Shown here in pieces: positions 1 through 7,560 of a DNA stretch of 28,371 bases. How positions within the stretch are numbered: position 1 is the stretch's first letter; each line of letters opens with the position of its first letter. The position numbers and the translations under genes are program-made. Location: assembly GCA_031538565.1 (NCBI GenBank), contig JAVKLS010000019.1, positions 1-28,371 on the forward strand. The letters are read 5' to 3'. This DNA comes from JASGCK01 sp031538565 (GTDB taxonomy: Bacteria; Pseudomonadota; Gammaproteobacteria; Burkholderiales; Burkholderiaceae_C). The notes beneath the pieces are model-generated. The model worked only from the letters and a program-made list of their open reading frames with translations. It was not told where the DNA came from and searched no databases.

Positions 1-61
1 CGCTTTGAGTTTGTTCAAACTTCATCGCCCTTGTCTCCTGCAACCAAATCGCCCGCTTCAT
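1..61 (-). CDS. N-terminus of a probable ISNCY-type transposase (partial)
   Basis: Read on the minus strand, an ATG at 59-61 opens a frame that stays open to the window edge. It encodes about 20 residues starting MKRAIWLQETRAMKFE. This resembles, from memory, the start of ISNCY-family transposases, which open with a hydrophobic residue, QE-x-R-x-M-[KR]FE and then a helix-turn-helix. A strong Shine-Dalgarno sequence (GGAGGT, complement of 69-74) lies 7 nt upstream, which supports the start. The rest of the gene is outside the window, so intactness cannot be judged. The assignment rests on a very short peptide. Confidence 0.45.
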   Translation of the reverse strand, partial: MKRAIWLQETRAMKFEQTQS

Positions 62-91
62 ATCGAGTACCTCCTGTACCCAACTTTCTAT

Positions 92-131
92 GCGGACATT
101 TCATTTGCTAAAAACAGGACAATTCATTTAC
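92..131. repeat. two direct copies of a 17-bp motif, possible IS-end transposase sites
   Basis: GCGGACATTTCATTTGC (92-108) and CAGGACAATTCATTTAC (115-131) match at 13 of 17 positions and lie just upstream of the transposase start. Spaced repeats in an IS terminus are often transposase binding sites. Here that is inference, because the other end of the element is not in the window. The IS boundary probably falls between here and the trhO start at 189. Confidence 0.35.
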
Positions 132-188
132 TCCCTACACAACTGACCATAAAGGTGAGATGGTTTGCAAACAAAATAAAATCAAACC

Positions 189-1052
189 ATGAACGCTAGT
201 CACACCTCACCCAACCCCATGCTCAACATCGCGGCCTATCACTTTGTATCCATCAACGACACCGCACAATTACAAACAACATTGCAAGAAGCCACGCTCC
301 GCCTGAGTTTGCGCGGCACAATTTTGATCGCACCCGAAGGCATTAATTTATTTTTAGCAGGCGCGGAGGCGGCCATTGAATCCTTTGTCCAGCTTCTACT
401 GGCAGACAAACGCTTTGCCTATTTAGAAATTAAACGCTCGTGGTCTGCTGCCCAGCCATTTAAAAAATTGCTCGTCAAAGTCAAGCGGGAAATCATTCGC
501 ATGAACCACCCAACCATCAAGCCCAGCTTTGACCCAAACAGCACCGTTCGCGCCCCTGCGGTAAACGCCCAAACACTCAAACGCTGGCTAGACAATGGCG
601 TGGACGATGCGGGCAAGCCCGTTGTGACGCTGGATACGCGCAACGCTTTTGAAGTGGACTACGGAACATTTGAGGGTGCAATTGATTGGCGTATTGAAAA
701 ATTTAGCGAGTTTCCCGCTGCCGTTTTAGCGCACAAAGATGAACTAAAAAATAAAACCGTGGTTAGTTTTTGCACGGGTGGCATACGCTGCGAAAAAGCC
801 GCCATCTATATGCGCGAAGTGGGGTTGACTGATGTGTACCAGCTGGATGGCGGCATCCTTAAGTACTTTGAAGAAACGCAAGTCGTCGATGCCAGCGGCA
901 GTATCAGCAACGCGGGAAACCATTACAGCGGAACCTGTTTTGTGTTTGACCAGCGCGAAGCTTTAGGTGGTGACTTAAAGCCTAAAGACTTTGGGACGCA
1001 GAGTCGGTTTTCGGCGGCGCCTGTTGCAGTACTGCCAAAACGTCGGACTTAA
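189..1052 (+). CDS. trhO: tRNA uridine(34) hydroxylase (rhodanese-domain protein)
   Basis: This 287-residue protein belongs to the TrhO/YceA family, which hydroxylates U34 of tRNAs in an O2-dependent step toward 5-methoxyuridine or cmo5U. The N-terminal acylphosphatase-like half contains the family segment IAPEGINLFLAG. The C-terminal rhodanese domain carries the catalytic cysteine loop CTGGIRCEKAA at about residues 196-206, followed by GGILKYFEE. The protein ends soon after the FVFD motif, so it is the short form without the cysteine-rich tail of E. coli YceA. The start at 189 has a weak ribosome site; an internal ATG at 219 is an alternative. Its 3' end overlaps the convergent DUF599 gene by 71 bp. 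Confidence 0.93.
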   Translation: MNASHTSPNPMLNIAAYHFVSINDTAQLQTTLQEATLRLSLRGTILIAPEGINLFLAGAEAAIESFVQLLLADKRFAYLEIKRSWSAAQPFKKLLVKVKREIIRMNHPTIKPSFDPNSTVRAPAVNAQTLKRWLDNGVDDAGKPVVTLDTRNAFEVDYGTFEGAIDWRIEKFSEFPAAVLAHKDELKNKTVVSFCTGGIRCEKAAIYMREVGLTDVYQLDGGILKYFEETQVVDASGSISNAGNHYSGTCFVFDQREALGGDLKPKDFGTQSRFSAAPVAVLPKRRT

Positions 1053-1731
1053 ATTCGCGTCTGTACAAAACTGCAAGCACAACGATGGTGGCGAAAAAAA
1101 ACACCAGAGTCGAAATAAACCAACCCACAACAGCAAAAGCAAAATAGTAGGCTCTGAGGCCATCGTTGAACGACTCCGCCGCTAACGACACCAACCCCGC
1201 AGCCCTTTGTGCGTAAGCATTGCGATCGTGTTCGCCAGAAATAAAGCTGCTAGGCGGCGGCATCCCGCCAATCACCAACGCCACAAAGGTGTACTGGCGC
1301 ATACTCCAACTAAAGCGAAAAAAAGCGTACACAAAAATCGCCAAAAGCGAAATCAGCTTGATATCAAACACCATAGCGCTGGTACGCGCCACAAAAGGAA
1401 TATCGCGCGCTAGCTCTGCCGCCTTATCGCTGGTTCCAAGCACCGCCAGCAAACCACCAATCACCAAAATGGTCGTACTACAAAAAAACGACGGCGTATG
1501 CGACAGCGTCTGCGTAATGACGCTGTCAATCATGCGCGGATCACGCTCGGTAGTTTGAATCAACCACTCGCGGCGGTAGCGATTCGTCACCTGCAGCAGC
1601 GATGAATCGGTGTCATTGACTCGCCGCGCATAGGTTGCATAAAGCACCCACACGGTAGCAAACCAAGCCAAAGCCAAGCAGTCGTACAAAGGGAAGAGGC
1701 TTAAAAAGAGGGGGGGATTAGGCAGACTCAT
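982..1731 (-). CDS. DUF599 family membrane protein
   Basis: This 249-residue protein has about four hydrophobic segments, near residues 10-30, 80-98, 118-140 and 200-230. It contains DUF599-like features: an N-terminal YDCLALAWF segment, a central hydrophilic helix with RRxWL-like and ERDPRMIDS motifs, and a C-terminal NDGLRAYYFAFAVVGWF segment. The family is predicted to sit in the inner membrane; its function is unknown. The ATG at 1731 is the first in frame and has no clear ribosome site. The gene runs away from the hydrogenase promoter region and overlaps the trhO 3' end tail to tail, so it is probably transcribed alone. Confidence 0.8.
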   Translation of the reverse strand: MSLPNPPLFLSLFPLYDCLALAWFATVWVLYATYARRVNDTDSSLLQVTNRYRREWLIQTTERDPRMIDSVITQTLSHTPSFFCSTTILVIGGLLAVLGTSDKAAELARDIPFVARTSAMVFDIKLISLLAIFVYAFFRFSWSMRQYTFVALVIGGMPPPSSFISGEHDRNAYAQRAAGLVSLAAESFNDGLRAYYFAFAVVGWFISTLVFFFATIVVLAVLYRREFKSDVLAVLQQAPPKTDSASQSL

Positions 1732-1941
1732 GCGCCAATCCTAGCACTTAGCGATGAGTTGTTTCAATCCACGTCCTATGCATTGAATTGGCTGCAGCGC
1801 GTTCGTCAACAACCAAAGCCCTATGGACAAGTCTTACGATAACCCTTTACACAAAAATCGGGATGCCTCCAATTTAAAAACTGATTTCCCAACCAGCAAC
1901 CAGCCGCACTGCAAAGCAATTGACCACATCGCATCAAGTAT

Positions 1942-1958
1942 TTTTGATCGATTCAAAA
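1942..1958. promoter_or_regulatory. candidate activator palindrome upstream of hupSL
   Basis: TTTTGA-TCGAT-TCAAAA is a perfect 6+6 inverted repeat with a 5-nt spacer. It lies about 75-90 bp upstream of the sigma-54-like -24 box. NtrC-type activators of uptake hydrogenase genes (HupR in Rhodobacter, HoxA elsewhere) bind upstream sites; a TTG-N5-CAA pattern has been described for HupR. The assignment to HoxA is inference. An FNR-like box is a weaker alternative, because the half-site spacing does not fit. Confidence 0.4.
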
Positions 1959-1980
1959 TTTTTAAAAATTAGCATCGAAA

Positions 1981-1993
1981 AATCAAGCACTTG
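1981..1993 (+). promoter_or_regulatory. IHF binding site consensus
   Basis: AATCAAGCACTTG fits the IHF consensus WATCAANNNNTTR at every defined position. An A/T tract (1955-1970) lies just upstream, as in strong IHF sites. It sits between the upstream palindrome and the sigma-54-like element. That is the arrangement in which IHF bends hydrogenase promoters so the activator can touch sigma-54 polymerase. Binding itself is inferred. Confidence 0.6.
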
Positions 1994-2031
1994 CAAAGCC
2001 GACTCCGCATTTACCCCCATTCTCAAAAAGC

Positions 2032-2047
2032 TGGCACGGTTATTGAA
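2032..2047 (+). promoter_or_regulatory. sigma-54-type promoter of the hup operon
   Basis: TGGCACGGTTATTGAA resembles TGGCACG-N4-TTGCW. The -24 GG is at 2033-2034, and exactly 10 nt later comes GA (2045-2046) instead of the usual -12 GC. The expected transcript start is about 2058, just ahead of the ribosome site and the hupS ATG at 2086. The locus encodes an NtrC-type activator (hoxA) and has an IHF site here, both of which agree with sigma-54 control. The changed -12 base may weaken the promoter. Confidence 0.6.
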
Positions 2048-2085
2048 TAACTCTATTCATTATTAACCGCAAAGGAGCAAACGCA

Positions 2086-3174
2086 ATGGAGACTTTTTAT
2101 GAAGTGATGCGCCGTCAGGGCATCTCGCGCCGCAGTTTTATGAAATACTGTTCGCTGACCGCAACATCGCTCGGGCTTGCACCCTCGTTTGTTCCGCAAA
2201 TCGCGCACGCCATGGAAAACAAGCCCCGCACGCCTGTGCTGTGGTTGCATGGACTGGAATGCACGTGCTGCTCAGAGTCCTTTATCCGCTCGGCACATCC
2301 TTTGGCTAAAGACGTGATTTTGTCCATGATTTCTCTAGACTATGACGACACGCTCATGGCCAGTGCGGGACATCAAGCAGAGGCCATTCTTGAAGATGTG
2401 ATGAAGAAGTACAAGGGTAATTACATTTTGGCGGTAGAGGGCAATCCTCCGCTGAACCAAGAAGGCATGAGCTGCATCATTGGTGGACGTCCGTTTGTGG
2501 AGCAACTCAAACACGTGGCCAAAGATGCCAAAGCCATTATTAGCTGGGGATCTTGTGCATCATGGGGTTGTGTGCAGGCCGCCAAACCCAACCCCACGCA
2601 GGCCACGCCTGTGCACAAAGTCATTTTTGACAAGCCCATCATCAAAGTACCAGGCTGCCCACCGATTGCCGAGGTTATGACGGGTGTAATCACCTATATG
2701 CTGACTTTTGATCGTATGCCAGAGCTAGATCGTCAGGGTCGCCCAAAAATGTTTTACAGCCAACGCATTCACGACAAATGCTACCGCCGCGCCAACTTTG
2801 ACGCAGGGCAGTTTGTTGAGCACTGGGATGACGAATTTGCACGCAAAGGTTATTGCCTCTATAAAGTCGGCTGCAAAGGACCTACAACGTATAACGCTTG
2901 CTCGACGATTGGTTGGAACGAGGGTGTTAGCTTCCCAATTAAATCGGGGCATGGCTGTATTGGCTGCTCGGAAGATGGCTTCTGGGATAAGGGTTCGTTT
3001 TATGACCGCTTAACAGATATCAATCAGTTTGGCATTGAAGCCAACGCAGACAAAATTGGTGGCACAGCTGCCGCCGTCGTAGGTGCTGCTGCTGCTGCCC
3101 ATGCTGCTGCGTCGGTTATCAAGCGCCAATCGCAAGCAAAAGACGAGAAGGTCAAAGAAGAGGCTAAAGCCTAA
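2086..3174 (+). CDS. hupS: [NiFe] uptake hydrogenase small subunit, O2-tolerant membrane-bound type
   Basis: This is the electron-transfer subunit (HoxK/HupS) of the periplasmic H2-oxidising enzyme; it holds the Fe-S clusters. A long Tat signal carries SRRSFMK at residues 14-20, with likely cleavage after AHA-42. In mature numbering the proximal-cluster cysteines are C17, C19, C20, C115, C120 and C149. They come from LECTCCSES, GSCASWGC and VPGC. C19 and C120 are the two extra cysteines that define the [4Fe-3S] cluster of O2-tolerant group 1d enzymes. Distal and medial cluster residues follow (IHDKCYRR, GYCLYKVGCKGP, CIGCSEDGFWD). The C-terminal alanine-rich helix (about residues 325-345) is the membrane anchor. 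The ribosome site AAGGAG is 8 nt upstream. Confidence 0.97.
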   Translation: METFYEVMRRQGISRRSFMKYCSLTATSLGLAPSFVPQIAHAMENKPRTPVLWLHGLECTCCSESFIRSAHPLAKDVILSMISLDYDDTLMASAGHQAEAILEDVMKKYKGNYILAVEGNPPLNQEGMSCIIGGRPFVEQLKHVAKDAKAIISWGSCASWGCVQAAKPNPTQATPVHKVIFDKPIIKVPGCPPIAEVMTGVITYMLTFDRMPELDRQGRPKMFYSQRIHDKCYRRANFDAGQFVEHWDDEFARKGYCLYKVGCKGPTTYNACSTIGWNEGVSFPIKSGHGCIGCSEDGFWDKGSFYDRLTDINQFGIEANADKIGGTAAAVVGAAAAAHAAASVIKRQSQAKDEKVKEEAKA

Positions 3175-3216
3175 CACGTCCCCTCACCCATACGAACAGA
3201 TTAAAAGGATTTCACC

Positions 3217-5076
3217 ATGTCATACGAATATGAAACACAAGGCTTTAAGCTCAACAGCAATGGCAGGCGCATTGTGGTTGATCCCGTGACTCGCATCGAG
3301 GGGCATATGCGCTGCGAAGTGAACTTGGACGCCAATAACGTAATTCGCAACGCCGTCTCCACAGGTACGATGTGGCGCGGCTTAGAGGTTATTTTGAAAG
3401 GCCGCGATCCACGCGACGCATGGGCTTTTGTGGAGCGCATCTGCGGCGTGTGCACCGGCTGTCACGCCCTGACCTCGGTGCGTGCGGTTGAAGATGCGCT
3501 CAAAATTACGATTCCAAAAAATGCGTATTTGATTCGGGAGATGATGGCAAAAACTTTGCAGGTTCATGATCACGCGGTTCACTTTTATCACCTGCACGCA
3601 CTCGACTGGGTGGATGTGGTGTCTGCTCTCAAAGCCGACCCAAAGAAAACGTCTGAACTGCAACAAACCGTCTCCCCGCAGCATCCGTTGTCCTCGCCTG
3701 GTTATTTTCGCGACATTCAAAATCGTTTAAAGCGCTTTGTAGAGTCTGGACAGCTAGGTCCCTTCTCCAACGGCTACTGGGGCAACAAAGCCTATGTGCT
3801 ACCGCCCGAAGCCAATTTGATGGCCGTTACACATTACTTGGAAGCACTCGACTTGCAAAAAGAGTGGGTCAAAGTCCACACCATTTTTGGCGGCAAAAAT
3901 CCGCATCCAAACTATTTAGTAGGCGGTGTACCTTGCGCCATCAATATCGACGGCGATTTAGCTGCGGGCGCACCGATCAACATGGAGCGCCTAAACTTTG
4001 TTCAGCGGCTCATTGAAGACATGATTACGTTTAACAACAACGTGTACGTGCCCGATATTTTGGCGGTTGGAACGATTTACAAGCAAGCTGGCTGGCTCTA
4101 CGGTGGCGGCTTGTCTGCCACTAATGTGGCCGATTACGGCACGTACGAAAAAATAATGGGTGACTCGCGCACGCAGCAACTGCCAGGTGGCGTCATCTTG
4201 AATGGCAACTGGAACGAAATTCACCCCATTGATCCACGTGACCCAGAGCAAGTGCAAGAGTTCGTCAATCACAGCTGGTACAAGTATGCAGACGAGAAAA
4301 AAGGACTGCACCCCTGGGACGGCGTGACCGAGCCAAACTATGTGCTGGGTAAAAATACCAAGGGCACGACTACGAACATCAAAGAGCTTGATGAGTCCGC
4401 CAAATACTCGTGGATCAAATCGCCGCGCTGGCGTGGTCACGCGGTTGAGGTGGGGCCTTTGTCGCGCTACATCTTGGGTTATGCCCATGCCATGCAAGGC
4501 AACAAATACTGCCAGCGGGTCAAAGAGCAAGTGGATTACTCCGCGCAAGTGATCAACACCGCCTTCCCCAAGGCGCTGGGCTTGCCAACCACCAACTACA
4601 CCGCCAAACAATTGCTGCCAACCACCATTGGCCGCACCTTGGCGCGAGCACTCGAGTCGCAGTACTGCGCCGAGTCGATGATGGAGGACTACAAGGAATT
4701 GGTCGCCAACATCAAAAATGGTGACAGCAGCACAGCCAATGTCGAAAAATGGGATCCATCGACTTGGCCCAAAGAAGCCAAAGGCGTGGGCACAGTTGCC
4801 GCCCCACGCGGAATGCTGGGGCACTGGATCAAAATTAAAGACGGCAAGATTGAAAACTACCAATGCGTGGTTCCGACTACTTGGAATGGCAGCCCACGCG
4901 ATACCAAAGGACAAATTGGTGCGTTTGAAGCCAGCCTGATGAACACACCCATGGCCAACCCCGAGCAACCGCTAGAAATTTTGCGCACGCTGCACTCCTT
5001 CGATCCATGCTTGGCTTGCTCCACTCACGTGATGAGTGAGGATGGGCAGGAAATGGCAACCGTCAAAGTTCGTTAA
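3217..5076 (+). CDS. hupL: [NiFe] uptake hydrogenase large subunit
   Basis: This 619-residue catalytic subunit (HoxG/HupL) holds the NiFe(CN)2CO site. The nickel ligands lie in RICGVCTGCH (C76, C79) and in DPCLACSTH (C598, C601). A 15-residue tail after H604 should be cut off by the protease HupD once nickel is inserted. The valine in CGVC and the HFYHLHALDW segment are those of a catalytic enzyme, unlike the sensor HupV in this locus. The gene follows hupS by 42 bp with an AAAAGGA ribosome site. The folded HupSL pair is expected to be exported through the Tat signal on HupS. Confidence 0.97.
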   Translation: MSYEYETQGFKLNSNGRRIVVDPVTRIEGHMRCEVNLDANNVIRNAVSTGTMWRGLEVILKGRDPRDAWAFVERICGVCTGCHALTSVRAVEDALKITIPKNAYLIREMMAKTLQVHDHAVHFYHLHALDWVDVVSALKADPKKTSELQQTVSPQHPLSSPGYFRDIQNRLKRFVESGQLGPFSNGYWGNKAYVLPPEANLMAVTHYLEALDLQKEWVKVHTIFGGKNPHPNYLVGGVPCAINIDGDLAAGAPINMERLNFVQRLIEDMITFNNNVYVPDILAVGTIYKQAGWLYGGGLSATNVADYGTYEKIMGDSRTQQLPGGVILNGNWNEIHPIDPRDPEQVQEFVNHSWYKYADEKKGLHPWDGVTEPNYVLGKNTKGTTTNIKELDESAKYSWIKSPRWRGHAVEVGPLSRYILGYAHAMQGNKYCQRVKEQVDYSAQVINTAFPKALGLPTTNYTAKQLLPTTIGRTLARALESQYCAESMMEDYKELVANIKNGDSSTANVEKWDPSTWPKEAKGVGTVAAPRGMLGHWIKIKDGKIENYQCVVPTTWNGSPRDTKGQIGAFEASLMNTPMANPEQPLEILRTLHSFDPCLACSTHVMSEDGQEMATVKVR

Positions 5077-5107
5077 ACACGCACACTAACTTTTGGGAGA
5101 AAACATA

Positions 5108-5680
5108 ATGAAAAAATTAGTTACAGGTCTTTTCGCACTGATCGCGGCAGGTGCTGCTACAGCACACTCTGGGCACGGAGCCGCCGCAACTCTTATGGCA
5201 GGTTTGACGCACCCCTTGGCATGGGATCATGTGCTTGCCATGATTGCAGTGGGTGCGTGGTCGGTTGGCGCTTTGGAGGCCCGCAAGCGCTGGCAAGGTC
5301 CCGCCGCCTTTGTGGCAGCGATGATCATCGGTGTGGGGCTGGGTGCATCGGGACTTTCGCTAGCGTTCACCGAAACAGCCATTGCCCTAACCGTTTTGGC
5401 ACTGTCGGTCATGCTTCTGCTGCGCAAACAACTTGCGCCTGCTTTGGGTTTAGGTCTGGTAGCCAGCTTTGGGGTTTTCCACGGACTAGCGCATGGCGCA
5501 GAGTTGCCTACCCACAACTTAATCTCGTCCTACGCCCTGGGATTGCTCGTAGCGACTGTGCTGCTGCACAGCACGGGCATTGCACTGGGTGCGCTTTTGC
5601 AGCGCGGTTCGCAGTGGACCTGGCGCGTTGCAAGCGGTGTGTTTGCTGCAGCGAGCATCGCGCTGCTCGCTGCCATCTAA
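5108..5680 (+). CDS. hupE: HupE/UreJ family membrane protein
   Basis: This 190-residue protein begins with a signal-like segment (MKKLVTGLFALIAAGAATA) and then has about five to six membrane helices. The family motif HPLAWDHVLAM follows the processed N-terminus, and HGLAHGAELP lies further along. HupE/UreJ proteins are linked to nickel (or cobalt) transport in hydrogenase and urease loci. The start is set at ATG 5108 because GGGAGA lies 8 nt upstream at 5095-5100; a TTG at 5093 would overlap that ribosome site. It sits 31 bp after hupL in the same operon. Confidence 0.9.
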   Translation: MKKLVTGLFALIAAGAATAHSGHGAAATLMAGLTHPLAWDHVLAMIAVGAWSVGALEARKRWQGPAAFVAAMIIGVGLGASGLSLAFTETAIALTVLALSVMLLLRKQLAPALGLGLVASFGVFHGLAHGAELPTHNLISSYALGLLVATVLLHSTGIALGALLQRGSQWTWRVASGVFAAASIALLAAI

Positions 5681-5699
5681 ATCGAAAGAGAGCATCATC

Positions 5700-6437
5700 A
5701 TGATCTCTACAACTCCAGCCGCAACCATTGACACGGGCGATACCACAGGCGTGGATGAAGCCGCAGTTCAGCACGGTGAATCCGTTAAATCGGTGTACGT
5801 GTATGAAGCCCCTGTTCGCATCTGGCACTGGATCAACGCCCTTGCCATTACGGTCTTAATTGTCACGGGCTACTTCATTGGTTCACCACTATCCACACAG
5901 CCCGGAGAGGCATACAACACCTTTTTGATGGGCTATATCCGCTTTGCGCACTTTGCGGCAGCGTATATTTTTGCCGTCGGCTTACTGGGGCGTATTTACT
6001 GGGCATTTGTGGGCAACCACCATGCACGCGAACTGTTTAGCGTTCCCATCTTCCAAAAAGTGTACTGGTGCGAAATGCTATCCATGCTGAAGTGGTACGC
6101 CTTTTTATCGCCACGCCCCAATCGCTACGTCGGACACAACCCTCTGGCACGCTTTGCCATGTTCTTCATCTTCGTTTTGACTTCTGTATTCATGCTTTTC
6201 ACGGGCTTTGCACTCTACGGCGAAAGCGCGACAGGGTCTTGGCAGTTGGCACTCTTTGGCTGGGTCATTCCACTTATGGGCGACTCCCAAACAGTTCACA
6301 CCTACCACCACCTTGGAATGTGGTTCATTGTGTGCTTCACTATTTTTCATGTGTACGCTGCGATTCGCGAAGACATCATGGGACGGCAAAGCATTGTCAG
6401 CACCATGATTTCTGGCTACCGCACATTCAAAGACTAA
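5700..6437 (+). CDS. hupC: Ni/Fe-hydrogenase b-type cytochrome subunit
   Basis: This 245-residue cytochrome b (HoxZ/HupC) anchors HupSL to the membrane and passes electrons from H2 to the quinone pool. After a hydrophilic N-terminus of about 35 residues come four membrane helices. Histidine-containing segments expected to ligate two hemes include RIWHWINAL, RFAHFAAAYIF, and THTYHHLGMWF with TIFHVYAAIREDI at the end. The start at 5700 is chosen because the family begins shortly before VYVYEAPVRIWHW and a purine-rich AAAGAGAG lies upstream. It follows hupE by 19 bp. Confidence 0.95.
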   Translation: MISTTPAATIDTGDTTGVDEAAVQHGESVKSVYVYEAPVRIWHWINALAITVLIVTGYFIGSPLSTQPGEAYNTFLMGYIRFAHFAAAYIFAVGLLGRIYWAFVGNHHARELFSVPIFQKVYWCEMLSMLKWYAFLSPRPNRYVGHNPLARFAMFFIFVLTSVFMLFTGFALYGESATGSWQLALFGWVIPLMGDSQTVHTYHHLGMWFIVCFTIFHVYAAIREDIMGRQSIVSTMISGYRTFKD

Positions 6438-6464
6438 GTCTTTGCTACGTACGGATCTTCCCCT

Positions 6465-6827
6465 ATGTCAGTCCTTTGTCCTATCCGAAAACCGCTGGGT
6501 GTGCCCTCGCGTCAGCCTGAGCACCCTGGGCGATTTTTGGATAGGCATTTTTTACGCCCTCTGTCCCTGTCGCAAACAGCGGCGGCCAAACAGCTGGGCG
6601 TATCGCGTCGCCGCGTCAACGAACTTGCGCAAGGCGTCCGCGCCATGTCGCCCGATACCGCTTTGCGCTGCGCCATACTTTTTGGCGTTCACGCCGATTT
6701 TTGGCTCACGCTCCAAGCCAATTGGGATGTCTTTCACGCGTGGCGCACCATGCAAGCTGCCGCGTCCACTCGCCCTCTAGCGGGCAGCACCCAGTCAAAC
6801 TCCGCCTTGCAGCGAATTGCTACTTAA
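6465..6827 (+). CDS. orphan HigA-like (XRE family) antitoxin/regulator
   Basis: This 120-residue protein matches the HigA/VapI antitoxin pattern: HPGRFLDRHFLRPL, then the helix-turn-helix LSLSQTAAAKQLGVSRRRVNEL (residues about 34-55), then SPDTALRCAILFGVHADFWLTLQANWD. The conserved HPG..L and FWL.LQ.N.D blocks are intact. No HigB toxin gene is adjacent on either strand. It sits between hupC and hupD with gaps of 27 and 38 bp, so it is likely co-transcribed with them. It may be a solitary DNA-binding regulator derived from a toxin-antitoxin module. Its targets are unknown. Confidence 0.8.
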   Translation: MSVLCPIRKPLGVPSRQPEHPGRFLDRHFLRPLSLSQTAAAKQLGVSRRRVNELAQGVRAMSPDTALRCAILFGVHADFWLTLQANWDVFHAWRTMQAAASTRPLAGSTQSNSALQRIAT

Positions 6828-6865
6828 ACGTAGCGCCCTCCCTTTTTTTACGATCGCAACACCCC

Positions 6866-7558
6866 ATGCCCAGTAGCTCGCCCACAAACACCTGTAACGA
6901 TGCTAGTTACAACACCCAAACCGACGCGCAAAAACCTCCGCGCAAAGACTACATCGTCATTCTTGGCATTGGCAATGTGTTGTGGGCGGACGAGGGGTTT
7001 GGCGTTCGCTGCATTGAAGCGCTACACCGCGATTACGAGTTTGCCCCGCACGTGGAGCTAGTCGATGGTGGCACGCAAGGTCTGTACCTCATCCACAACG
7101 TGCAGTCCGCCACGCATTTACTGATTTTTGATGCCATCGATTACGACCTTGCGCCTGGCACGATCAAACTGATTGAAGACGACGATGTGCCACGCTTTAT
7201 GGGCGCAAAAAAAATGAGCCTGCATCAAACAGGATTTCAAGAGGTGCTGTCGCTGGCGCAGTTGACAGGCGATTACCCACAGTGCGTGCTACTCATTGGT
7301 TGCCAGCCTGAAGAGCTAGAAGACTACGGCGGCAGTTTGCGCCCCTCGGTGCGTGAAAAACTACCCGAAGCACTGCGCATCGCCGTGGATCGTCTCACCG
7401 CATGGGGTGCCAATCCCAAGCTACGCGATGCCCCCCTGCCCGCCTACCAAACACTCACAGGCGCAATGCTCACCCTGGACCGCTATGAAATGGAACGCCC
7501 CGACGAGTCCACGGCCTGCCGCACGGGCGACGACCGCTTTATTCCCACCGAAAGTTAA
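6866..7558 (+). CDS. hupD: hydrogenase maturation protease
   Basis: This endopeptidase (HoxM/HupD) removes the HupL C-terminal peptide after nickel insertion. Family motifs are clear: VILGIGNVLWADEGFGV with the nickel-sensing glutamate, LLIFDAIDY with the aspartate, and KKMSLHQTGFQEVL with the histidine. At 230 residues it is slightly longer than usual because about 27 polar residues precede the first beta strand. The start at 6866 is the only in-frame ATG before the conserved core, and its ribosome site is poor. The stop is directly followed by hupF at 7561. Confidence 0.94.
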   Translation: MPSSSPTNTCNDASYNTQTDAQKPPRKDYIVILGIGNVLWADEGFGVRCIEALHRDYEFAPHVELVDGGTQGLYLIHNVQSATHLLIFDAIDYDLAPGTIKLIEDDDVPRFMGAKKMSLHQTGFQEVLSLAQLTGDYPQCVLLIGCQPEELEDYGGSLRPSVREKLPEALRIAVDRLTAWGANPKLRDAPLPAYQTLTGAMLTLDRYEMERPDESTACRTGDDRFIPTES

Positions 7559-7560
7559 TC

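Larger units (their letters stand above)
1732..2085. other. 354-bp intergenic region upstream of hupS
   Basis: No credible protein or RNA gene is visible here. The left part serves as upstream sequence for the DUF599 gene on the minus strand. The right part is AT-rich (about 1940-2000) and carries the candidate activator palindrome, the IHF site and the sigma-54-like element listed separately. The hupS ribosome site AAGGAG is at 2072-2077. Confidence 0.7.

Noticed and set aside
5..199. Short plus-strand frame at the left edge
   Set aside because: It overlaps the trhO start, has no recognisable features, and the minus strand there fits a transposase start better.
1220..1558. Plus-strand frame inside the DUF599 gene
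   Set aside because: Antisense shadow of a gene with clear membrane-protein features.
1761..1773. GTTTCAATCCACG, identical to the end of many type I CRISPR repeats
   Set aside because: Only one copy was found; there is no repeat-spacer array and no cas gene nearby, so it is a chance match.
3991..4968. 325-residue open frame antisense to hupL
   Set aside because: It lies wholly inside the strongly conserved hupL, has no recognisable motifs and no ribosome site; it is a codon-bias shadow.
6146..6163. TGGCACG followed closely by TTTGCC inside hupC, resembling a sigma-54 site
   Set aside because: The spacing between the -24 and -12 halves is wrong, and it lies within conserved coding sequence.
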